In this document: one piece after another, positions 43,224 through 49,278 of the stretch | How the letters are laid out: every line of letters starts with the position of its first letter | How positions within the stretch are numbered: the stretch's first letter is position 1 | Assembly: GCA_900319715.1 (NCBI GenBank) | Contig: ONPM01000019.1 | Location: 1 to 49,278 of the forward strand | Length of the DNA stretch: 49,278 nt | Direction of reading: 5' to 3' | Source of the DNA: an uncultured Prevotella sp. | GTDB taxonomy: Bacteria; Bacteroidota; Bacteroidia; Bacteroidales; Bacteroidaceae | Made by a program: the position numbers and the translations under genes | Notes under the pieces: model-generated | What the model saw: only the letters and a program-made list of their open reading frames with translations | Database searches by the model: none | What the model was told of the DNA's origin: nothing

Positions 43224-43334
43224 GTTTACGGTTTACAGATGAATACTTCTATAGGCAGTCATCAGGGCATGCACGGTAATCATCTGTAAACTGTAAACCG
43301 TAAACTGTAAACTATAAACCATAAACTATAAACT
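43224..43334. repeat. Seven-unit GTAAACT array and inverted partner between trpB and trpE
   Basis: From 43286, GTAAACT, GTAAACC, GTAAACT, GTAAACT, ATAAACC, ATAAACT, ATAAACT run without a break to the trpB stop codon at 43333. GTTTACGGTTTACAGATGA at 43224-43242 is the inverted partner, so the spacer can fold into a long hairpin in the mRNA. Confidence 0.85.
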
Positions 43335-44538
43335 AAAAATTCCCGTATTCCTTCGCCATTGCTTTGTTCTTCAAGTACGTTTCCACATCCTTGTCACCAC
43401 GGCCACTGACGGTGAGCACCACCACATCGTCGGGCTTGAACGTCAGTTTAGAGAGGGCAGCGATGGCATGGGCACTCTCGATGGCAGGGATGATGCCCTC
43501 CATACGAGTGAGTTCATACCCCCCATAGATAGCCTCGTCGTCGTTGATACTCAGCACCTGCGTACGACCTTGTTTGGCCATGTTACAATGCATGGGACCC
43601 ACGCCAGGATAGTCGAGACCTGCCGAGATGGTGAAGGCCTCCTGAATCTGTCCGTCCTCATCCTGCATCACCAGCATCTTCGCACCATGCAGGATGCCCG
43701 TCGTACCACGATGAATCGTCGCTGCGGTGTAGTCCGTATCCCAGCCATGACCACCAGCCTCTGCCAACACGATTTTCACCCGCTCGTCATCCATATAGTG
43801 GTAGATGGTGCCAGCGGCATTGCTGCCTCCGCCGATACAGGCAATAAGATAGTCGGGATAGTCGCGCCCCTCTTTCTCCTGCAACTGCCATTTGATCTCC
43901 TCCGAGATGACGCTCTGCATACGTGCCACGAGGTCTGGATAAGGATGGGGGCCCATCGTAGAACCCACGATATAGAAGGTGTCTGAGGGATGACAGCACC
44001 AGTCACGTATAGCCTCGCTGCAGGCATCGCTCAGCGTCATGTTTCCTGTACGTACAGGATGCACCTCGGCACCCAACATCTTCATCCGCTCGACGTTCGT
44101 GTGCTGACGCTCCACATCAGTGGCACCCATGAACACCTCACACTTCATGCCCATCAGCGCACAGACCGTTGCCGTCGCCACACCATGTTGTCCGGCTCCT
44201 GTCTCTGCGATGATACGCGTCTTGCCCATCTGCTTGGCCAACAAGATCTGACCCACGGTGTTGTTGATCTTGTGAGCGCCCGTGTGGTTCAGGTCCTCGC
44301 GCTTCAGATAGAGTCTGCAACCATAACGCTCACTCATCCGCTGCGCCAGATAGAGCGGAGACGGCCTGCCTACATAGTCCCTCAACAGGGCATGATACGC
44401 CTGCTTGAAGTCTGCCGACTCGATGATTGGCAGGTAGGCCTCCTGCAGGTCATGCACACACTTGTAGAGAATCTCCGGCACATAGGCACCTCCAAACTCT
44501 CCATAGAATCCATTTTTGTCTACTTGATACTGTCCCAT
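43333..44538 (-). CDS. trpB: Tryptophan synthase beta subunit
   Basis: A 401-residue PLP enzyme that condenses indole with serine. The PLP lysine is in LNHTGAHKINNTVGQILLAK, the phosphate loop in CIGGGSNAAGTIYHYMDDER, and AETGAGQHGVATATVCALMG and GRGDKDVETYLK are typical. The ATG at 44538 (MGQYQVDKNGFYGEFGGAYV) is the family start. The frame is open 30 codons further upstream, but that stretch crosses the attenuator hairpin and is not protein-like. It is the first gene after the leader; the stop is formed by the end of the 7-bp array. Confidence 0.96.
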   Translation of the reverse strand: MGQYQVDKNGFYGEFGGAYVPEILYKCVHDLQEAYLPIIESADFKQAYHALLRDYVGRPSPLYLAQRMSERYGCRLYLKREDLNHTGAHKINNTVGQILLAKQMGKTRIIAETGAGQHGVATATVCALMGMKCEVFMGATDVERQHTNVERMKMLGAEVHPVRTGNMTLSDACSEAIRDWCCHPSDTFYIVGSTMGPHPYPDLVARMQSVISEEIKWQLQEKEGRDYPDYLIACIGGGSNAAGTIYHYMDDERVKIVLAEAGGHGWDTDYTAATIHRGTTGILHGAKMLVMQDEDGQIQEAFTISAGLDYPGVGPMHCNMAKQGRTQVLSINDDEAIYGGYELTRMEGIIPAIESAHAIAALSKLTFKPDDVVVLTVSGRGDKDVETYLKNKAMAKEYGNF

Positions 44539-44574
44539 ATTTTTAAAAGTCTTTGTGTAAATACTCAAGTCGTA

Positions 44575-44612
44575 AATTGAAAAAGGCCTGTCGCAAGAAC
44601 GACAGGCCTTTT
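44575..44612 (-). terminator. trp operon attenuator terminator
   Basis: A perfect 13-bp stem, AAAAGGCCTGTCG (44581-44593) with CGACAGGCCTTTT (44600-44612) and a 6-nt loop, followed on the minus strand by a T-run. It lies between the leader peptide and trpB, so it would stop transcription before the operon. Eight bases of its loop and arm (44591-44598) are complementary to 44653-44660 within the leader-peptide coding region, giving an alternative pairing that would disrupt the hairpin. Confidence 0.9.
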
Positions 44613-44646
44613 CGTATATCTCCACCATAGGTACGCGGCTATCTTC

Positions 44647-44703
44647 TCACGATCTTGCGAATCTTGAGTTGCGCCACCACCAATAGTTTGCCATTTTTGT
44701 CAT
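44647..44703 (-). CDS. trpL: trp leader peptide with three consecutive Trp codons
   Basis: A short frame reading MTKMANYWWWRNSRFARS and TGA; it may also start at the second Met (44694). Three TGG codons lie at 44674-44682. Tryptophan is rare, so three in a row just upstream of a terminator in front of trp genes is the hallmark of ribosome-mediated attenuation. A ribosome stalled at these codons for lack of charged tRNA-Trp would leave the downstream segment TCGCAAGA free to pair with the terminator; one that reaches the stop codon would cover it. A conserved leader RNA called Bacteroid-trp has been described upstream of trp genes in this phylum, and this is probably a member. Confidence 0.88.
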   Translation of the reverse strand: MTKMANYWWWRNSRFARS

Positions 44704-44733
44704 GTCTCGTTTCGTTTTATAACTTTCTGGCGG

Positions 44734-44765
44734 CAAAAGTACACATTTCCTTTCATTCTGCCAAA
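44734..44765 (-). promoter_or_regulatory. trp operon promoter
   Basis: On the minus strand TTTG (44762-44765) at -33 and TACTTTTG (44734-44741) at -7, separated by 20 bp. This matches the Bacteroidetes promoter form and lies about 31 bp upstream of the leader peptide. Confidence 0.75.
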
Positions 44766-44804
44766 TTTTATCGCAACTTTTTTTCTTTTTTCTACAATTT
44801 TCCT

Positions 44805-44812
44805 TATCTTTG
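44805..44812 (+). promoter_or_regulatory. -7 promoter element for the exported protein-GH2 operon
   Basis: TATCTTTG 25 bp before the ATG at 44838; divergent from the trp promoter, with about 40 bp between the two -33 regions. Confidence 0.65.
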
Positions 44813-44837
44813 CACACAAATATCAAATACTACGATC

Positions 44838-45557
44838 ATGAAGAGAACCATTACGATGATGATGTTGTGCTTTGTTGCCATGGCAATGCAGGCACAGACC
44901 AAGGTGTGTATGAGTTACGACGACTTCAAGGCCAGCAAGTGGAAATCCTACGAGGATCTGATTCCTGGCAAAGAGCCCGACTCGGTGCGTGTGAAGTACG
45001 ACGGCATCGACTTCAACATCAAGACGGATGACAAGGAGGTCAACAAGGTCATCAAGAAAGACGTGTTCATGATGTCCATCGACAACCAACTGTTCATCAA
45101 CCAGCGTACACTGCGCGACGACGATGGTATCATACTGCCTGTGAACAACTTTCTGCGCGCCATACCTTATAAGGGAGGCAAACTTTGCGTGGTGTGTTAC
45201 CATTCCTCGGCAGGCGACCTGTTGGACCTGGTGAACATCGGACTCGACGTGGCGTTGCTGGCCACAGGTCATACGACATGGGGTTCCATCTTCCTGGCCA
45301 CCGACCTGCTGCTGACGAACAACGACCTGATGGAGAAGCATGTGCTATATCTGCTGGATAAAGGACCCAACGAGAAGGGCAAGATCATCATGACACGCCT
45401 GAACGATCAATTTATGGAGCAGTTGCTGCGTGATGACCCAGTGACCTTTGAGCAGTACTATGGCCGTGGCAAGAAGAGCGCACGACAGTCTGCCTCTAAC
45501 ATCCTGCCCATCTTGGTAAAGAAAGGCCTGATCGAAGACTATCATCACAAGCAGTAA
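44838..45557 (+). CDS. Exported protein of unknown function
   Basis: A 239-residue protein with the signal peptide MKRTITMMMLCFVAMAMQAQ. The mature part begins CMSYDDFKASKWKSYEDLIP and continues with alternating strands and SIDNQLFINQRTLRDDDGII; LLDLVNIGLDVALLATGHTT is hydrophobic but glycine-containing and may be a buried helix or a membrane contact. I do not recognise a family with a known function; it resembles conserved hypothetical proteins of Prevotella. The ATG at 44838 was chosen because longer frames begin upstream of the promoter element. The GH2 gene starts 9 bp downstream, so the two are co-transcribed. Confidence 0.8.
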   Translation: MKRTITMMMLCFVAMAMQAQTKVCMSYDDFKASKWKSYEDLIPGKEPDSVRVKYDGIDFNIKTDDKEVNKVIKKDVFMMSIDNQLFINQRTLRDDDGIILPVNNFLRAIPYKGGKLCVVCYHSSAGDLLDLVNIGLDVALLATGHTTWGSIFLATDLLLTNNDLMEKHVLYLLDKGPNEKGKIIMTRLNDQFMEQLLRDDPVTFEQYYGRGKKSARQSASNILPILVKKGLIEDYHHKQ

Positions 45558-45566
45558 GAAATAAAG

Positions 45567-47387
45567 ATGAAAGAAACCATGAGAAGACTGACTTCAATCC
45601 TGGTGCTGCTTACCGCCGTCATGACGGTGCAGGCCGAAGACACGCCGCTGATCGGCAATGTACTGAACCGCCAGACCACCTCGCTCAATGGCGACTGGCA
45701 CTACCTCGTCGACGTGCAGGAGTGCGGCTACTACGGCTACCGTCGTGAGAAACTGAGTTATGGCTTCTTCCGCAACGCCAAGCCTCAGCAGCCAGAAGAC
45801 CTCATCGAGTACGACTTCGACAAGGCAGAGACGATGCCCATCCCCTCCGACTGGAACACCCGCGACCAGCGCCTCTTCTTCTATGAGGGCACAGTATGGT
45901 TCCACCGCTCGTTCAACTATCAGCCCAAGGCAGGCCATCGCACACTGCTCTACTTCGGAGCCGTCAACTACGAAGCCATCGTCTTCGTCAACGGACAGGA
46001 GGCAGGCCGGCATGTCGGCGGCTTCACCCCGTTCAACTACGACGTGACCAACCTGCTGAAGGCGGGCGAGAACTTCGTCACCGTGAAGGTCGACAACAAG
46101 CGCAGCCGTGAGAACGTGCCGACACTCATCTTCGACTGGTGGAACTACGGCGGCATCACCCGCGACGTGCTGCTGGTAGATGTGCCACAGACCTACATCG
46201 GGAACTACTCCCTGCAACTCGACAGGAGAAACCCCAAGCAACTGAACTTCTCACTGCAACTGAGCGCCAAGGAGGCAAACCGTCAGGTCACGCTCTCCAT
46301 CCCAGAACTGAAAATCAAACAGATGCTGACAACTGATGCCAACGGCCATGTCTCCACATCACTCAAGGTCAGGAAACTACAACTCTGGTCGCCAGAGGTT
46401 CCCAAGCGCTACGGCGTCAGCCTGACTCTCGGCCCCACTGACTCCGATGCCAGCGATATGGTTTCCGACTCCATTGGCTTCCGCACCATCGAGACCCGCG
46501 GCAAGCAACTCCTGCTCAACGGCCAGCCCATCTTCCTGCGAGGCATCTCCATCCATGAAGAGAAGCCCAACGGCGGTGGTCGTGCCAATGGTCCTGAGGA
46601 TGCTCATACACTGCTTTCCTGGGCCAAGGAACTGGGTTGTAACTTCGTACGACTGGCCCACTACCCGCATAATGAATATATGGTACGCGAGGCAGAGCGC
46701 ATGGGACTGATGGTGTGGTCGGAGATTCCCGTCTACTGGACCATCACCTGGACTGACGACGACACCTTCGCCAATGCCAGCCGCCAACTCAACGACATGA
46801 TCCGCCGCGACCAGAACCGCTGCAACGTCATCATCTGGTCGATCGCCAACGAGACACCACACGGAAAGGAGCGTGACACATTCCTCAGCCGGCTCTCCCG
46901 CCAGGCTCACGACACAGACAGCACCCGCCTCGTCTCCATGGCAATGGAAGTGTTGGCGGCATCCAACTACCATAACAAACTGCAGGACAATATGAACGAG
47001 TACGTGGATGTCATCTCCTTCAACCAGTATATCGGATGGTATCGCGACGTGAAGGATGCGGCCAAGATGACCTGGGAGATCCCCTACGACAAGCCCGTCA
47101 TCGTCAGCGAGTTCGGTGGTGGGGCCAAGTACGGTCTGCATGGTGCGAAGAACCAGCGCTGGACAGAGGAGTTCCAGGAGAACCTCTACCGTGAGAACAC
47201 CGCCATGCTCGACAAGATCGACGGCCTGGCAGGCACCACGCCCTGGATACTGAAAGACTTCCGCTCGCCCCGCCGCCTGCTCACTGGCGTGCAGGACTAT
47301 TATAACCGTAAAGGCCTCTTCTCCGACCAAGGTCAGAAGAAGAAAGCCTTCTACGTGCTGAAGGAGTGGTACGAAGGAAAGAAATAG
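45567..47387 (+). CDS. Glycoside hydrolase family 2, beta-glucuronidase-like
   Basis: A 606-residue exported retaining glycosidase. After a signal peptide come the jelly-roll domain (LNGDWHYLVDVQE, FFYEGTVWFHRSF, AGRHVGGFTPFNYDVTNLLK), the immunoglobulin-like domain and the TIM barrel. The acid/base is Glu429 in IIWSIANETPHG and the nucleophile Glu515 in PVIVSEFGGGAKYG. NRK at residues 580-582 (YYNRKGLF) fits the N-x-K motif that recognises the uronic acid carboxylate in beta-glucuronidases, so I favour this over a beta-galactosidase. The location is periplasm or surface. A second ATG at 45579 (MRRLTS) gives an equally good signal peptide. A strong terminator follows. Confidence 0.9.
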   Translation: MKETMRRLTSILVLLTAVMTVQAEDTPLIGNVLNRQTTSLNGDWHYLVDVQECGYYGYRREKLSYGFFRNAKPQQPEDLIEYDFDKAETMPIPSDWNTRDQRLFFYEGTVWFHRSFNYQPKAGHRTLLYFGAVNYEAIVFVNGQEAGRHVGGFTPFNYDVTNLLKAGENFVTVKVDNKRSRENVPTLIFDWWNYGGITRDVLLVDVPQTYIGNYSLQLDRRNPKQLNFSLQLSAKEANRQVTLSIPELKIKQMLTTDANGHVSTSLKVRKLQLWSPEVPKRYGVSLTLGPTDSDASDMVSDSIGFRTIETRGKQLLLNGQPIFLRGISIHEEKPNGGGRANGPEDAHTLLSWAKELGCNFVRLAHYPHNEYMVREAERMGLMVWSEIPVYWTITWTDDDTFANASRQLNDMIRRDQNRCNVIIWSIANETPHGKERDTFLSRLSRQAHDTDSTRLVSMAMEVLAASNYHNKLQDNMNEYVDVISFNQYIGWYRDVKDAAKMTWEIPYDKPVIVSEFGGGAKYGLHGAKNQRWTEEFQENLYRENTAMLDKIDGLAGTTPWILKDFRSPRRLLTGVQDYYNRKGLFSDQGQKKKAFYVLKEWYEGKK

Positions 47388-47393
47388 CCGCAG

Positions 47394-47432
47394 AGAGAGA
47401 GCCCGCTCATCAGCAGGCTCTCTCTTTTTTTT
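47394..47432 (+). terminator. Rho-independent terminator after the GH2 gene
   Basis: AGAGAGAGCC (47394-47403) pairs with GGCTCTCTCT (47416-47425), followed by seven more T residues. It separates the GH2 operon from the convergent antiporter gene. Confidence 0.9.
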
Positions 47433-47440
47433 GCCACAAG

Positions 47441-48796
47441 TCAAGAACCGTGTTCTTCATCATGAGCACTCATGTTCTTGATAAACAGATTGACAAGATG
47501 CTTCGTGATAAAGGTATTCCTGACAGCATGGCGCGCCCTGTCTGCTAATGAGTTCTTGTCGCTGGATGGTTTGGCCGCCTCTGCCTCTGCTTTTGCCACT
47601 TGCTGCTCGCGCTGGTCGATCTTTGCACGCAGGCTCTCTGAAGCGTGATGATAAAGGAACCTATAGCAGGGCACGGCAGCCTTCATGATATAAGGCGTGA
47701 GGAAGGTGGTCGCCACGCTGGATGCTACGATGATGGGATAAATGACAGGATTGAGAACGCCCAGGCTGGTACCCAGTGAAGCGATGATGAACGAGAACTC
47801 GCCTATCTGCACAAACGAGAAACTGGTAAGCATCGAGTCGCGCATCGTCTGACCGCCCCACCAGCAGCCCAAGGTGCCAAAGAAAATCATTCCGATGATA
47901 ATGACCAGGCTGACATAGACGATGCTCACCCAGTATTCCGACAATGAAGACGGATCGATCAGCATGCCTACAGAGATGAAGAAGATAGCCGCAAAGACAT
48001 TCTTCAGCGGTGTCATCAGTTTTTCGATACGATGCGACTCCACTGTCTCGGCAAGGATCGAGCCCATCACGAAGGCGCCGAGTGCACTGCTGAACCCTGC
48101 TTCCTCTGCCGTCAGCACCATACCCAGACACAGACCCAAGGCGAGGATAATCAGCGTCTCGTCATTCAGATGTTTTTTCACCTTGCGTATCAGGGTCGGG
48201 ATAATCAGTATTCCGCAGACGAACCATGCCGCGAGCGTAATGGCCAGATCGACGACCTTGCTGGCCAACTCGGCCCCCTCAAACTGATGGCGGATGGCTA
48301 TACTGGAGAGCAATACCATCAGCACCACAGCCACCACATCCTCCACGATCAGGATGCTGGTCGCCCCCTTGACGAAACGCTCCTTGCTCAGCCCTGCCTC
48401 GTCAATGGCCTTCATCACGATAGTGGTGCTCGACATGCAGAGCATGCCCGCCAGAAACAGAGAGTTGACCATATCTAAGTCGGCATCCTTTCCCACGAAA
48501 TATCCAAGGAGCATCATGCCTACGATGATAGTCAGCGCACCTATTGCTGCCACCTTGCCGCTGCTGATGAGGTTCTTCAGGCGGAACTCCAGGCCAATGC
48601 AGAACAATACGAACAGCACGCCGATGTCGCCCCATGCCTTCACGTTGTCCGCATTCACAAGGGTCTCGCCAAACAGATGAGGACCTACCAAGACACCCGC
48701 AACGATATAGCCCAGCACCACTGGCTGCTTTAACAACTTAAACAGAATACTGACTACTGCTGCCGTAATCATCAAAATATATAAATCCTGTACCAT
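47441..48796 (-). CDS. CPA2-family cation:proton antiporter (KefB/Na+-H+ exchanger type)
   Basis: A 451-residue inner-membrane antiporter with about 12 to 13 membrane segments. Signature stretches are VVLGYIVAGVLVGPHLFGET, DIGVLFVLFCIGLEFRLKNL, MSSTTIVMKAIDEAGL, SILIVEDVVAVVLMVLLSSI (the ED of the transport site), GAFVMGSILAETVESHRIEK and FSFVQIGEFSFIIASLG. A short charged C-terminal tail (REQQVAKAEAEAAKPSSDKN) replaces the TrkA-N regulatory domain found in KefB/KefC, so nucleotide control of that kind is absent. The ion (K+ or Na+) is not readable. Confidence 0.92.
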   Translation of the reverse strand: MVQDLYILMITAAVVSILFKLLKQPVVLGYIVAGVLVGPHLFGETLVNADNVKAWGDIGVLFVLFCIGLEFRLKNLISSGKVAAIGALTIIVGMMLLGYFVGKDADLDMVNSLFLAGMLCMSSTTIVMKAIDEAGLSKERFVKGATSILIVEDVVAVVLMVLLSSIAIRHQFEGAELASKVVDLAITLAAWFVCGILIIPTLIRKVKKHLNDETLIILALGLCLGMVLTAEEAGFSSALGAFVMGSILAETVESHRIEKLMTPLKNVFAAIFFISVGMLIDPSSLSEYWVSIVYVSLVIIIGMIFFGTLGCWWGGQTMRDSMLTSFSFVQIGEFSFIIASLGTSLGVLNPVIYPIIVASSVATTFLTPYIMKAAVPCYRFLYHHASESLRAKIDQREQQVAKAEAEAAKPSSDKNSLADRARHAVRNTFITKHLVNLFIKNMSAHDEEHGS

Positions 48797-48841
48797 ACCA
48801 AATAATTATCTCTATTTATGTTTTAAGTCAATAATCTGCTG

Positions 48842-48849
48842 CAAATTTA
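48842..48849 (-). promoter_or_regulatory. -7 promoter element for the antiporter gene
   Basis: TAAATTTG on the minus strand, 45 bp upstream of the ATG at 48796. Confidence 0.6.
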
Positions 48850-49009
48850 GGCATTATATCTGAAATCTCCAAATATTATCCACTTTTTCTTGACCCCTGA
48901 CGCGACAGATTTTGAGGGCATTTGCCCGATTTGTCGCCTCTAGGGGGTAGTTGTCGCTACAAGTGAGAGAAAAATCGGGAATTTTCTTGGAATCTTCCCG
49001 AAATCGTTG

Positions 49010-49017
49010 TATCTTTG
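49010..49017 (+). promoter_or_regulatory. -7 promoter element for the double-glycine peptide gene
   Basis: TATCTTTG preceded by TTTTCTTGG about 20 bp upstream. It would give a leader of about 135 nt. Confidence 0.6.
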
Positions 49018-49042
49018 CATTGTCAATCAGAAAACCTCGATT

Positions 49043-49066
49043 ATGCGAATAAAGAGCCGAATGTAA
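49043..49066 (+). CDS. Possible 7-codon upstream frame in the peptide leader
   Basis: ATG to TAA reading MRIKSRM, entirely within the leader of the double-glycine peptide gene. Its last codons overlap the first small hairpin. It may be chance; I list it only because its position suits a leader ORF. Confidence 0.2.
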   Translation: MRIKSRM

Positions 49067-49158
49067 TTCGAGCTATTTCGAACGAAAGAGGTTTAGAGCA
49101 AAGCTCAACAAGACAACGTCTGAGCGACAATATGTTTAACAATTAAAAATTTAAGGTT

Positions 49159-49266
49159 ATGAAACAGAATGATGAAAACAAGGACACAAAAGTTCTTTCA
49201 ATGGAAGAGTTGGAGAATGTAGCCGGTGGTGGTAAGAAGACCCCTCCTCCATTCAAAGAAAAGTAA
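49159..49266 (+). CDS. Short precursor peptide with double-glycine leader
   Basis: A 35-residue peptide that begins MKQNDENKDTKVLSMEELEN and continues VAGG-GKKTPPPFKEK. LSMEELENVAGG is the classic double-glycine leader recognised by C39-type peptidase/ABC exporters, and it fits the Bacteroidales natural-product precursor type (GG-Bacteroidales). Cleavage after GG at residues 23-24 would release an 11-residue basic, proline-rich peptide without Cys, Ser or aromatic residues except one Phe and one Thr. It has its own promoter and a structured leader. The window ends 12 bp later, so the maturation or export genes that would confirm it are outside. Function (bacteriocin, signal or modified peptide) is unknown. 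Confidence 0.8.
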   Translation: MKQNDENKDTKVLSMEELENVAGGGKKTPPPFKEK

Positions 49267-49278
49267 GTTTCGAACATC

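Larger units (their letters stand above)
48797..49158. other. Divergent intergenic region with hairpin and long leader
   Basis: The stretch holds the antiporter promoter (48842-48849, minus), a stem-loop at 48902-48937 (GCGACA with TGTCGC, GGGC with GCCC, bulged), the promoter of the peptide gene (49010-49017) and its leader of about 135 nt. The leader contains three small consecutive hairpins: CGAAT-GTA-ATTCG (49058-49070), TTTCG-AA-CGAAA, and GAGC-AAA-GCTC. Confidence 0.6.

Noticed and set aside
44539-44628. N-terminal extension of TrpB by 30 residues
   Set aside because: The extension is the translation of the attenuator hairpin and its flanks; the family start MGQYQVDKNGFYGEFGG is at 44538.

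Overview
The window looks like a chromosomal segment of a Prevotella-type member of the order Bacteroidales. The signs are a SusC/SusD pair, a trp operon in the order trpB-E-G-D-C-F-A, start sites without Shine-Dalgarno sequences, and many copies of the Bacteroidetes -7 promoter element TAnnTTTG just upstream of genes. I see no phage, plasmid or CRISPR locus. The species is not identifiable from the sequence alone.

Layout. 1-2.7 kb is a repeat and insertion-sequence graveyard: the tail of an unknown gene, repeat modules, a complete IS982-family element with a 7-bp target duplication, a stub of another transposase and a decayed IS66 element. 2.9-8.1 kb is an orphan SusC/SusD transport pair. 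8.4-12.1 kb holds an MgtC-like membrane protein, a GNAT-like protein and an SF1 helicase. 12.2-15.8 kb is a plus-strand run: lipoprotein, pyridoxal kinase, RluA-like pseudouridine synthase, Dabb protein. 16-25.3 kb is a signalling island: a Cache sensor, two tandem sensor kinases with periplasmic solute-binding domains (the first lacks its phospho-acceptor histidine), and a partner-switching module (SpoIIE phosphatase fused to an RsbW-like kinase, plus a STAS protein). 25.4-27.1 kb is a NifU-like/GGGtGRT gene pair. Then come a PagL-like acyloxyacyl hydrolase, an M1 aminopeptidase, an SGNH hydrolase, an exported iron-sulfur flavoprotein, purL (broken by a frameshift in this sequence) and a split chromate transporter.

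37.8-44.7 kb is the complete trp operon. It is preceded by a leader that encodes a short peptide with three consecutive Trp codons and a perfect 13-bp terminator hairpin, with a visible alternative pairing. The last section carries an exported protein plus a GH2 beta-glucuronidase-like enzyme, a CPA2 antiporter, and at the right edge a 35-residue precursor peptide with a double-glycine leader.

The most unusual property is a set of dispersed short repeats. Degenerate tandem arrays of 7-bp (sometimes 8- or 9-bp) units lie between genes, at stop codons, and in frame inside conserved genes (helicase, rluA, purL, trpE, trpF). A palindromic element with the core CCCTCCTGAGTCAGGAGGG has four copies, one of them inside rluA. 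A 22-bp-period array occurs twice, both times between convergent genes. The repeats, the histidine-less kinase, the trp attenuator and the double-glycine peptide are the observations I rate highest.
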